Shown here: one piece after another, positions 56,371 to 64,000 of the stretch
Position numbering within the stretch: the stretch's first letter is position 1
Layout: each line of letters starts with the position of its first letter
Program-made: the position numbers and the translations under genes
Assembly (NCBI GenBank): GCA_003104995.1
Contig: PQAO01000007.1
Coordinates: 1 to 64,000 of the forward strand
DNA: 64,000 nt
Direction: 5' to 3'
Source of the DNA: Dehalococcoidia bacterium
Lineage (GTDB): Bacteria; Chloroflexota; Dehalococcoidia; Tepidiformales; Tepidiformaceae
The notes under the pieces: generated by a model
What the model was told of the DNA's origin: nothing
Database searches by the model: none
What the model saw: only the letters and a program-made list of their open reading frames with translations

Positions 56371-57654
56371 ATGAGCCAGACCGCCGCACTGCTGGGGGGC
56401 ACGCCAGCCGTCACCGCCGCTACGCCCTCGTGGCCGCTCGTCGACCAGGAGACGCTGGCCGAGATCACGCGCGTGATCACCGAGGAGACCCTTTGCCCGG
56501 TCGGGGCGGAGGGCACACAGGGCGAATTCGAGCGGGAGTTCGCTGCGCTGCACGGGCGGAAGTACGGATTGGCCGTGAACGGAGGTACTGCTGCCTTGAT
56601 GCTTGCGTTGCACGGGGCCGGCGTGCAGCCGGGCGATGAGGTGATCGCATCGCCGTTCACGTGGGGGGCTTCGGTCAGCTGCATCCTCCAGAACTTCGCG
56701 ATCCCGATCTTCGCGGACATCGACCCGCACACGTTCACGCTGGACCCGGACTCGATCGAACGGCGGATTACGCTGCGGACGAAGGCGATCGTGGTGGTCC
56801 ACATCTTCGGCTTCCCGGCCGACATGACCCGCATCATGGAGGTCGCGCAGCGGCACGGGCTGGCAGTCATCGAGGATTGCGCGCAGGCACATGGCGGCAA
56901 GCACGCGGGGCGGTTGCTGGGGTCGTGGGGGACGGTGGGTGCATTCTCGCTCCAGGCTTCGAAGAACCTGACGGGAGGCGAGGGCGGCATCCTGGTCTGC
57001 GACGACCGGGAGATCTACGAACGGGCGATGAGCATGGGCACCCACCCGCAACGGCTTTACGCCGAACTGGAGCTGCCGGAGTTCCGGGAGAAGATCGACA
57101 GCCTGGCGTTCAACTACCGGATGCACTCGATGGCGGCAGCCATGGCGAACACGCAGCTAAAGTACCTGGAGGAGTGGACCCTGGCGCGCGGGCGGAACGC
57201 GCAGCGCCTGTACGACGCGGTTCGCGACATCCCGTACGTGCATGTGCCGGACCCGCTCCTCGAAACCGACCGGCATGCGTACTACAACATCCCGTTCACG
57301 TACGAGCCGGGTGTGATCCCGCTTTCACGCGACGAGTTCGTGGAGGCGCTGAAGGCCGAACAGGTGGCCGCCAACATTTATGTGAAGGTGCCGCTCTACC
57401 TGCGGCCACGCTTCCAGAACCACGACTACTTCGGCCGCGGCTACCCGTGGGCGCTCGCGCCCGAGCCGATCGAGTACCGGAAAGGCGACTGCCCGGTCGC
57501 CGAGCGCATGGTGATGGTCGAGTTCCAGGTGAGCGGGAACTACTACGTTGACGAGCCGGAACTAATGGCGCAGATCGGGGCAGCGATCGGGAAGGTGGGG
57601 GAACACGCGGCGGAGTTGCGGGCGTGGTTCGACGCGAAGAAGGCCCAGAGCTAA
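56371..57654 (+). CDS. DegT/DnrJ/EryC1/StrS-type aminotransferase
   Basis: GRKYGLAVNGGTAALMLALHGAGVQPGDEVIASPFTWGASV; VIEDCAQAHGGKHAGRLLGSWGTVGAFSLQASKNLTGGEGGILV. Confidence 0.93.
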   Translation: MSQTAALLGGTPAVTAATPSWPLVDQETLAEITRVITEETLCPVGAEGTQGEFEREFAALHGRKYGLAVNGGTAALMLALHGAGVQPGDEVIASPFTWGASVSCILQNFAIPIFADIDPHTFTLDPDSIERRITLRTKAIVVVHIFGFPADMTRIMEVAQRHGLAVIEDCAQAHGGKHAGRLLGSWGTVGAFSLQASKNLTGGEGGILVCDDREIYERAMSMGTHPQRLYAELELPEFREKIDSLAFNYRMHSMAAAMANTQLKYLEEWTLARGRNAQRLYDAVRDIPYVHVPDPLLETDRHAYYNIPFTYEPGVIPLSRDEFVEALKAEQVAANIYVKVPLYLRPRFQNHDYFGRGYPWALAPEPIEYRKGDCPVAERMVMVEFQVSGNYYVDEPELMAQIGAAIGKVGEHAAELRAWFDAKKAQS

Positions 57655-57682
57655 CCGCACCCGCGCGGCGTAGTCTCTGCGC

Positions 57683-58969
57683 ATGAACACGCAGCGAGAG
57701 GACTCGAGCCGACCGTCGGACGCGTTGCTCCAGTCGCTGATCCGCGAGGGGCTGCACGATGCCGAGATTGCCGTGCGGCTCGGCATCACCACCGGCGAGT
57801 TACGGGAACGCAAGGCAGAACTGCAGCGCCGGACCGGGACGATCGGCGCCGGACCCGCTCCGAGGCGGCGGTTGCGAGGCTGGCGGCTGTGGTTCGCACT
57901 CGCGGCGGCCGGTGCGGCGGCGGTGCTGGCTGTGCTGCTGGTCATCGCGAACATCGCCGCGCCGGGCACCGGGGACGCCGGCGCTGATGTGGCAGCAACC
58001 GAGGCAGCGCGCGGGGCCCGCCAGACACAGGTGGCCGCCACACCCACCCGCAGCGCACCGGGAGTCGTGGTGGTGGAAGGCGTGGAGATGGACGACCTTG
58101 GGCCGTTCCTGGCCGTCACGGGGCGGACGCCCGACGAGCCAGTCGGGGAGATCGTGAACCGCGCGGCGCTCATCGGGGTCCGGCTTGCAGGTGACGGGTT
58201 CGTGCTTGATTCGCCGGTCACCGACTGGACGAGCGTGATGAACGTCAACGCCCCTTACGCGTGGGGCCTCCGCGGGCGGGCTGGCGAGCGGACTCTCCTC
58301 GTCAACATCACCGCGGAATACGTGGAAACGCGCTTCGAGGGGACGTTGCGGCGCATTGGCGAGGCTACAGGCGCGCTCATCGGGATCTCCGCAGCCCCGG
58401 GTTCGAGCGGTGCATCCATCCTGATCGAAGTGTCGGACGAATCGGGCCGCCCATACCGATCGATGCTTACCCCGGAAGGCCGGCTCCTCGTATCACGCGA
58501 GCCGTTGGGCCGCACGACTGTCGTCGACTACTTCACCGGAGCCGCGCTCGACGTCGGGCCGGCGCGCCCATTCGGCATCCTGCCGACAGCCGCGGGAGGC
58601 TGGACATTCACGATCTGCAACGACTCGGGCGCCGGGGCGTGCATTGTGTCGTGGCGACAGTCGGGGCAGGGCTATGCTGTGCCGGCGCCCGGCATCCTGA
58701 GCTGCCCGGGCGGACGGGAATTGCGATACGCGTCCGCGGACTTCACGCTTACGTTCCGCCGCGCCGGGTCGGTCCAGGGTACGGTTGAGTTTGCATGTGA
58801 GCCGGAGCCGTTGGACCCCGGGCGGGCGTTCCTGCCAGACGGAAATTGGCTCATTTCGGCGGCGAAGCCGGATGGCACCCCGGTGTCGGTCACCGTTGCG
58901 GGAGACGGGACGTTGTACATCGGTGATGTCGCCGGGGTTACCGGATGCCCGTGCCGCGGGGGATCGTAG
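57683..58969 (+). CDS. HTH-like N-terminus, TM and extracytoplasmic domain; hypothetical
   Basis: LIREGLHDAEIAVRLGITTGELRERKAEL then TM LWFALAAAGAAAVLAVLLVIANIAA. Confidence 0.6.
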   Translation: MNTQREDSSRPSDALLQSLIREGLHDAEIAVRLGITTGELRERKAELQRRTGTIGAGPAPRRRLRGWRLWFALAAAGAAAVLAVLLVIANIAAPGTGDAGADVAATEAARGARQTQVAATPTRSAPGVVVVEGVEMDDLGPFLAVTGRTPDEPVGEIVNRAALIGVRLAGDGFVLDSPVTDWTSVMNVNAPYAWGLRGRAGERTLLVNITAEYVETRFEGTLRRIGEATGALIGISAAPGSSGASILIEVSDESGRPYRSMLTPEGRLLVSREPLGRTTVVDYFTGAALDVGPARPFGILPTAAGGWTFTICNDSGAGACIVSWRQSGQGYAVPAPGILSCPGGRELRYASADFTLTFRRAGSVQGTVEFACEPEPLDPGRAFLPDGNWLISAAKPDGTPVSVTVAGDGTLYIGDVAGVTGCPCRGGS

Positions 58970-58979
58970 ACCGGCGGGA

Positions 58980-59621
58980 TCAGGCTTCGACGGGAACCAG
59001 GTACGTGCACACACTGTCGCCCAGGACGCGGTGGGCAGCACGCTCGATGCCTTCGACGCCGAAGGCGGCGCGCATGCAGCGCTCTTCGGCCTCGCAGACG
59101 CCCGGGTGCTGCGGTGCGACGCCCATGAGGGGACAGTGAAGGAACGAGACGCGAGCGTCGTTGCCTTCCATAGTCACAGAAGGGAAGTAGCCGTTGTCCT
59201 CGAGGGCGGAAATGGCGGCCTTGAAGCGGGTCGACGGCTCGATGCCTTCGAGACGAGCCAGCGTACGGCGCATCTGGGCCTGTGCCACGCGGTTGAAGAC
59301 GCGGTCGCGAACGTCATGGTCCTCGGCCTCGACGGCGGCCAGGAGCGAGTCGGCCATCTCCTCATAGAATTGCGGGAAGAGCGCTTGTCCCGCCGGGGTG
59401 AGGCTGAAGAGGTGGCGCGGACGGCCCGGGCCCCTGCGTTCGAGGTCGAACGCTACGAGTCCCTGGTCGACCAGTGCCTGCATGTGCTGGCGGGTCGCGC
59501 CGATGGAGAGGAAGGCCTCAGTGGCGAGGGTTTCGGTGGATGCCTGGCCGTGCCGCTTCAGGATGGTCATCAACACCCGCCGGGTGGGATCGAGGAGGTC
59601 GAGGCTGCAGTGGCGTGCCAT
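58980..59621 (-). CDS. ArsR/DeoR-type HTH regulator with C-terminal Cys motif (SufR-like)
   Basis: LDPTRRVLMTILKRHGQASTETLATEAFLSIGATRQHMQALVDQGLV; FLHCPLMGVAPQHPGVCEAEERCM and SVCTYLV. Confidence 0.75.
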   Translation of the reverse strand: MARHCSLDLLDPTRRVLMTILKRHGQASTETLATEAFLSIGATRQHMQALVDQGLVAFDLERRGPGRPRHLFSLTPAGQALFPQFYEEMADSLLAAVEAEDHDVRDRVFNRVAQAQMRRTLARLEGIEPSTRFKAAISALEDNGYFPSVTMEGNDARVSFLHCPLMGVAPQHPGVCEAEERCMRAAFGVEGIERAAHRVLGDSVCTYLVPVEA

Positions 59622-59655
59622 GAGCGGAGCGTACCGCGTTGTCAACTGGCCTGCT

Positions 59656-59671
59656 TGTGACGAATGTCACC
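59656..59671. promoter_or_regulatory. CRP/FNR-like inverted repeat between SufR-like gene and queG
   Basis: TGTGA-CGAATG-TCACC. Confidence 0.4.
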
Positions 59672-59754
59672 TCGGGGCCGATTTACGGGATTAACTCGAC
59701 ACATCAGTAAGAAACTATTGGCCGGGCCGGGAGAAGCGGTCTACGCTCTGGCTG

Positions 59755-60894
59755 ATGGAGACTCGCAGGCGAGCCCGGGCCATGGAGATTGTGGAGAGCG
59801 AGGGGCTGAGGCTCATCGGCATCGCACCAGCGCGGCCCGTGGCCGGGGTGCGGGAGGCGGGGTTGGCGGCGCTGAAGGAGGGCCGGCTCGCCGGGATGGC
59901 GTGGATGAACGAAGCGTGGATCGAACGGGCGGCCGACGCCCAGGCGTTCCTGCCGGGCGCGCGGTCGCTCATCGTTGCCGGGCTGCCGTGCCACTCGCCC
60001 GATCCTGAGCCGGGCCCCGCCGGCCCAACACGGGGGCGGGTCGCGCGGTACGCCCGGGGACGCGACTACCACCGCGTGTTCGAAAAGCGGTTGCGCCGCA
60101 TCGCGCGGACGATCCGGGAGGAGTTCGGCGAGGCGGCCAGGGCGACCGTGGACTACGGGCCGCTGCTGGAGCGGCCACTTGCCGCGGCGGCGGGGCTGGG
60201 GTGGATCGGGAAGTCGACCATGCTGCTCGTGCCCGGCGCGGGGCCGTGGGTGCTGCTGGGCGTTGTGGCGACAACGCTCGACCTGGAGCCGGGTACGCCA
60301 CTGAGGAAGACGTGTGGCACCTGCACTCGCTGCATCACGGCGTGCCCGACCGGCGCCATCGCCCCGGATGGCCACACGGTCGATGCGCGGCTGTGCATCA
60401 GCTACCACACTATCGAGAACCGCGGCGCGGTGCCGCGGGAGTTGCGCGCGAAGTTCAAGGACTGGGTGTTCGGCTGCGACGACTGCCTCGACTCGTGCCC
60501 GGTGGGGGCGAACCGGTGGGAGACGTATACCGAGTTCGCGCCAGCGACCGTGGACGACGCGCGTCCGGTGCTGCGCGACCTGCTCGCGCTCGATGAACAA
60601 GGTTTCGCGGAACGATACCGGGGGCGCGCGATCATGCGGGCGAAACGCGACGGGCTGGTGCGGAACGCGTGCATCGCCCTCGGGAACGTGGGGACGGCCG
60701 AGGACCTCCCCGGGCTGGCTGGCGCACTGGCCGATGCATCGGCGCTGGTGCGGGGGCATGCCGCCTGGGCCGTGGGGCGGATTGGCGGCCGCGTGGGGGC
60801 GGCGGCCTGGAAGCGGACGCTTGAGGCGCGGCTCGCCGTGGAGCAGGATCCGTGGGTGCGCGAGGAACTCAGGTTCGCGCTCGAAGGAGAGTGA
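59755..60894 (+). CDS. queG: Epoxyqueuosine reductase with C-terminal HEAT repeats
   Basis: ARYARGRDYHRVFEKRLRR, GLGWIGKSTMLL, CGTCTRCITACPTGAI, CISYHTIENRG, FGCDDCLDSCPVGANR. Confidence 0.95.
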   Translation: METRRRARAMEIVESEGLRLIGIAPARPVAGVREAGLAALKEGRLAGMAWMNEAWIERAADAQAFLPGARSLIVAGLPCHSPDPEPGPAGPTRGRVARYARGRDYHRVFEKRLRRIARTIREEFGEAARATVDYGPLLERPLAAAAGLGWIGKSTMLLVPGAGPWVLLGVVATTLDLEPGTPLRKTCGTCTRCITACPTGAIAPDGHTVDARLCISYHTIENRGAVPRELRAKFKDWVFGCDDCLDSCPVGANRWETYTEFAPATVDDARPVLRDLLALDEQGFAERYRGRAIMRAKRDGLVRNACIALGNVGTAEDLPGLAGALADASALVRGHAAWAVGRIGGRVGAAAWKRTLEARLAVEQDPWVREELRFALEGE

Positions 60895-60895
60895 C

Positions 60896-61366
60896 ATGGC
60901 AGAGCTGACGCTCCTGGAGCGCCGCCGGATCGAAGCGGGGGTGCTCGTGCCGATCATCCGGGCGATGCAGGCCGAGTTCGGCGAACAGCGGGTGAACGCC
61001 GTTGTGGCCGCGACGATCCGGGGAATCGCCCGCTCTCAGGGTGAGGCAGAACGCGAGCGCGCGCAGATCGCGACCGTCGAACAGCTCTCCGCCCGGATGA
61101 CCAAGGGGGTGCTGCGTGAAGGATCGCTGATCGTCGACGTCGTGGGCCAGAGCGAAACGCGTTTCGGGTTCAATGTCACCCGTTGCAAGTTCAAGGAGAT
61201 GTACGACGAGATGGGGGCGGGCGACCTGGGGTTCCTGCTGTCGTGCAACCGCGATTTCGCGATGTTCGAGGGGCTGGCGCCAGATATGGAGTTCACGCGC
61301 ACGCAGACGCGGATGGAGGGCGCCGATTACTGCGACTTCCGCTACCGCGTGCCCGGGGCAGAGTAG
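60896..61366 (+). CDS. L-2-amino-thiazoline-4-carboxylate hydrolase-like protein
   Basis: RRRIEAGVLVPIIRAMQAEFG...FNVTRCKFKEMYDEMGAGDLGFLLSCNRDFAMFEGLAPDMEFTRTQTRMEGADYCDFRY. Confidence 0.8.
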   Translation: MAELTLLERRRIEAGVLVPIIRAMQAEFGEQRVNAVVAATIRGIARSQGEAERERAQIATVEQLSARMTKGVLREGSLIVDVVGQSETRFGFNVTRCKFKEMYDEMGAGDLGFLLSCNRDFAMFEGLAPDMEFTRTQTRMEGADYCDFRYRVPGAE

Positions 61367-61372
61367 TTCGGC

Positions 61373-61918
61373 GTGGAACGGGCGGCGATCATCGGGCCGG
61401 GCGGCGCCGGCAAATCGACGCTCGCAAGGAAGTTGGGAGAGGTAACGGGGCTGCCGGTCATCCACCTCGACCGGGAGCACTGGCGCCCGGGCTGGGTCGA
61501 GCCGCCACGAGACGAGTGGGAGTCGCGCGTGCAGGAACTCGCCGCTGGAGAGCGATGGATCATCGATGGCAACTACGGCGGGACTATGGAGACGCGGATT
61601 GAACGGGCCGACACCATTGTGTTCCTCGATTTTGGCCGGGTTCGGTGTTTGCGCGGGGTCATCACCCGACGTATCCGCTATCGGAACCGGACACGACCGG
61701 ACATGACCGAAGGCTGCCAAGAGCGGCTGACCTGGCAGTTCCTGAAGTGGATCTGGGATTACCCGAAAACGAAGCGGCCCGGCATCCTGGGGATGCTCGC
61801 CGAGGCGCAGGCACTTGGGAAGGGCGTCGTCGTGCTCCGGAGCTACGGCGAGGTCACCGAATTCCTTCGGTCCGGCGTGGCGCCGGAAGGTGCTGACGCG
61901 GCCGCTCCGAAGCGGTAG
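61373..61918 (+). CDS. P-loop kinase, DNA topology modulation/FlaR-like
   Basis: IIGPGGAGKSTLARKLGEVTGLPVIHLDREHWRPGW; WIIDGNYGGTMETRIERADTIVFLD. Confidence 0.88.
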   Translation: MERAAIIGPGGAGKSTLARKLGEVTGLPVIHLDREHWRPGWVEPPRDEWESRVQELAAGERWIIDGNYGGTMETRIERADTIVFLDFGRVRCLRGVITRRIRYRNRTRPDMTEGCQERLTWQFLKWIWDYPKTKRPGILGMLAEAQALGKGVVVLRSYGEVTEFLRSGVAPEGADAAAPKR

Positions 61919-61959
61919 GCTTCCGGCCTGACGGAAATCGCCCCACGAGGGCGCAGGAG

Positions 61960-62634
61960 ATGGACATGGGAGAAATGGTTACGTTTGCCTCGAACGGCGG
62001 GACGGCCGGGGGTTACCTGGTGAAGCCGGCTTCGGGCACAGGCAAGGGCGTCATCGTCATCCAGGAATGGTGGGGCTTGAACGGCAACATCAAAGGCATC
62101 GCGGACCGCTTCGCCGCGGAGGGGTTCGTCGCGCTGGCGCCGGACATGTACCACGGCAAGCTGACCGACGAGCCGGACGAGGCAGGCAAACTGCTGATGG
62201 CACTGAACATCGGGCAGGCGGAGAAGGACCTCAAAGGCGCGGTGGCGTACCTCAAGGGGCTAACCGGCGGACCGGTGGGCACCGTGGGGTTCTGCATGGG
62301 CGGCGCGCTTTCGCTCTTCGCGGCCTGCAACAGCAACGGTGATGTCGGCGCCTGTGTGGACTTCTATGGCGGCCACCCGATGGTGAAGTACAACTGGGAC
62401 GGGCTGACGGCGCCGGTGCTGGGCATCTGGGCCGAGGATGACGGGTTCGTGAACCCGAACGTCCCCGGCTATGAGGCGGAGCTGAAGAAGCGAAACCACG
62501 AGTACGAGTTCATCACCTACCCGGGCACTCACCATGCGTTCTTCAACGACGAGCACCCAGAGCCGGAATACAATCCGGCAGCAGCGAAGGCCGCGTGGGA
62601 GAAGACGCTGGCCTTCTACCGTAAACACCTGTAG
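61960..62634 (+). CDS. Dienelactone hydrolase family protein
   Basis: GVIVIQEWWGLNGNIKGIADRFAAEGFVALAPDMYHG; GTVGFCMGGALSLFAA; THHAFFND. Confidence 0.93.
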   Translation: MDMGEMVTFASNGGTAGGYLVKPASGTGKGVIVIQEWWGLNGNIKGIADRFAAEGFVALAPDMYHGKLTDEPDEAGKLLMALNIGQAEKDLKGAVAYLKGLTGGPVGTVGFCMGGALSLFAACNSNGDVGACVDFYGGHPMVKYNWDGLTAPVLGIWAEDDGFVNPNVPGYEAELKKRNHEYEFITYPGTHHAFFNDEHPEPEYNPAAAKAAWEKTLAFYRKHL

Positions 62635-62644
62635 CAGAGACGGT

Positions 62645-62740
62645 TAACCGCCATGGCGCCAAGGCCGCCAAAGTTAGGCCAGGCGGATTGAAGTCTCTTT
62701 GGCGCGGTCCTTCGCGTTCTCGGCGTCCTGGCGGTCTGAA
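62645..62740. repeat. Imperfect inverted-repeat intergenic element
   Basis: Left arm AACCGCCATGGCGCCAAGGCCGCCAAAG; right-arm reverse complement AGACCGCCAGGACGCCGAGAACGCGAAGGACCGCGCCAAAG. Confidence 0.65.
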
Positions 62741-62747
62741 ACGTGTT

Positions 62748-63545
62748 ATGGAGTCATCGATGGGAAAGCTGGATGGGAAGGTCGCGATCGTCACTGGCGG
62801 GGCGTCGGGGATCGGGAAGGGGACCGTGGAGGCGTTCGTCGCGGAGGGCGCGCGGGTCATCGTCGGAGATGTGGACAGCGACGGGATCGGGGCGCTCATG
62901 GCGAAGCTCGGGCACAACCAGGTCGATGGCTCGGAGGTCGATGTCCGGGATGAGGCGGCGGTCCAGCGGATGGTGGACCAGGCCTTCCGGCGCTTCGGGC
63001 GGCTCGACATCGCGTTCAACAACGCGGGAGTGGGGGGATTCTCGCCGATCCAGGCGTATTCGCTCGAAGACTGGGACCGGGTGCTTGGCATCTCGCTGAC
63101 GGGGACGTTCCTGTGCATCAAGCACCAGGCGGCCCGGCTCATCGCGCAGGGACAGGGCGGGAGCATCATCAACGTCGCCAGCCTGAACGCGATCCAGCCG
63201 ACCGAGGGATTCGCGGCATACTGCTCGGCGAAGGCCGGCGTGGCGATGCTGACGAAGGTCGCCGCGCTGGAGCTGGGGCGGCACAAGATCCGGGTCAACG
63301 GGATAGGGCCGGGGCTCGTCCATACCCCGGCGACCGCGGGGATGACGGCCTTGCCGGGGCTCGAGGACGCGTTTATCCACGAGGCGCCCCTGGGCCGGGC
63401 GGGCGAGCCGGAAGACGTGGCGAAGCTGGCGGTCTACCTGGCCTCGGAGGATTCGAGCCTGATGACCGGCCAGACGCTGTACATCGACGGCGGGGCGAGC
63501 CTGAAGAAGTACCCCGAGTTGTTCGGATTCTTCGGCGTGAGTTAA
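62748..63545 (+). CDS. Short-chain dehydrogenase/reductase
   Basis: GKVAIVTGGASGIGKGTVEAF; IAFNNAGVGG; YCSAKAGVAMLTK; IDGGASLKKYPELFGFF. Confidence 0.95.
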   Translation: MESSMGKLDGKVAIVTGGASGIGKGTVEAFVAEGARVIVGDVDSDGIGALMAKLGHNQVDGSEVDVRDEAAVQRMVDQAFRRFGRLDIAFNNAGVGGFSPIQAYSLEDWDRVLGISLTGTFLCIKHQAARLIAQGQGGSIINVASLNAIQPTEGFAAYCSAKAGVAMLTKVAALELGRHKIRVNGIGPGLVHTPATAGMTALPGLEDAFIHEAPLGRAGEPEDVAKLAVYLASEDSSLMTGQTLYIDGGASLKKYPELFGFFGVS

Positions 63546-63546
63546 C

Positions 63547-64000
63547 TCAGACGTACTCCAGAAGCTGCATGCCGAGGCCTGCAAGCTCGTCCCCGGGGAT
63601 GCTCGCGCGGCGGGTACCGGGGATGACCCCCGGCTCAGGGTCTGACACGGTGAACCCGCGTTCCCGGGCCAACGAGACTGCATCATCGAGACGACCGGAG
63701 ACCTGCCAGGCGGCCATGCTGGCGAGCGATGCCGGGCGCCCGGCCAGGCGGCTCTCGGGCCCGTCAGGGCCGAGCAGCTCGAAGATGGCATCACCGATCT
63801 GGAGCTGGCGGATGATCATGCCGGGGGGCCGGATTTCGCCCACGAGCGGGACGCCGAGGGTGCCGTTCCAGAATGCGGTCGCCGCTTCGATGTCAGGGGC
63901 GACCGCGGCGAGGTGATCCAGCCGCTTCAACGGAAACGTGTGGGCGAAGCGGCCAGCCGCGAGGGAACGCTCGTAGCGGGCGTCCCAGGTCTCGGGGTAC
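63547..64000 (-). CDS. VOC/glyoxalase-family protein, probably truncated at the window edge
   Basis: RLDHLAAVAPDIEAATAFWNGTLGVPL...; frame stays open upstream to the window end (YPETWDARYERSLAAGRFAHTFPLKRLDH). ORF track gives a TTG start at 63930. Confidence 0.75.
   Translation of the reverse strand, partial: YPETWDARYERSLAAGRFAHTFPLKRLDHLAAVAPDIEAATAFWNGTLGVPLVGEIRPPGMIIRQLQIGDAIFELLGPDGPESRLAGRPASLASMAAWQVSGRLDDAVSLARERGFTVSDPEPGVIPGTRRASIPGDELAGLGMQLLEYV

Noticed and set aside
1-64000. CRISPR arrays, transposons, prophage, rRNA operons
   Set aside because: No direct-repeat/spacer arrays, transposase or integrase motifs, phage structural genes or rRNA-like conserved stretches seen on reading.

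Overview
High-GC bacterial chromosomal window, about 64 kb, with dense coding on both strands. Gene content and domain styles suggest Chloroflexota, probably Dehalococcoidia/Tepidiforma-like; this is inference and was not tested by search. Housekeeping genes include lepB-like signal peptidase I, pyrE, folP, ald, leuC/leuD, leuB, citrate synthase, aat, tsaE-tsaB-ndk, queG and several dehydrogenases or hydrolases. I saw no rRNA, convincing tRNA, CRISPR array, transposase or prophage. The most distinctive region is about 20.3-35.3 kb. It is an almost uninterrupted run of exported or surface protein genes: two paralogous sortases, a protein with an LPPGTG-TM-basic tail, two paralogous TM-anchored proteins, a triplicated Ig-like repeat protein, a 1300-residue LTD protein, a CAP protein and a RodZ-like HTH-TM protein. 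A recurrent ~75 aa 'GWN...W-x-Y-x-P-G-x-P' domain links four exported proteins, including two matrixin proteases nearby at 14.3-16.9 kb. A second window-wide signal is a -10-like TANNNT hexamer lying 12-14 nt upstream of about 19 start codons, which points to widespread leaderless transcription. Other notable items are a coupled 54-aa Cys-rich ORF after leuD, a signal peptidase with a ~250-aa acidic extension, a structured leader upstream of the CAP gene, an inverted-repeat element at 62.65 kb, and candidate operators.
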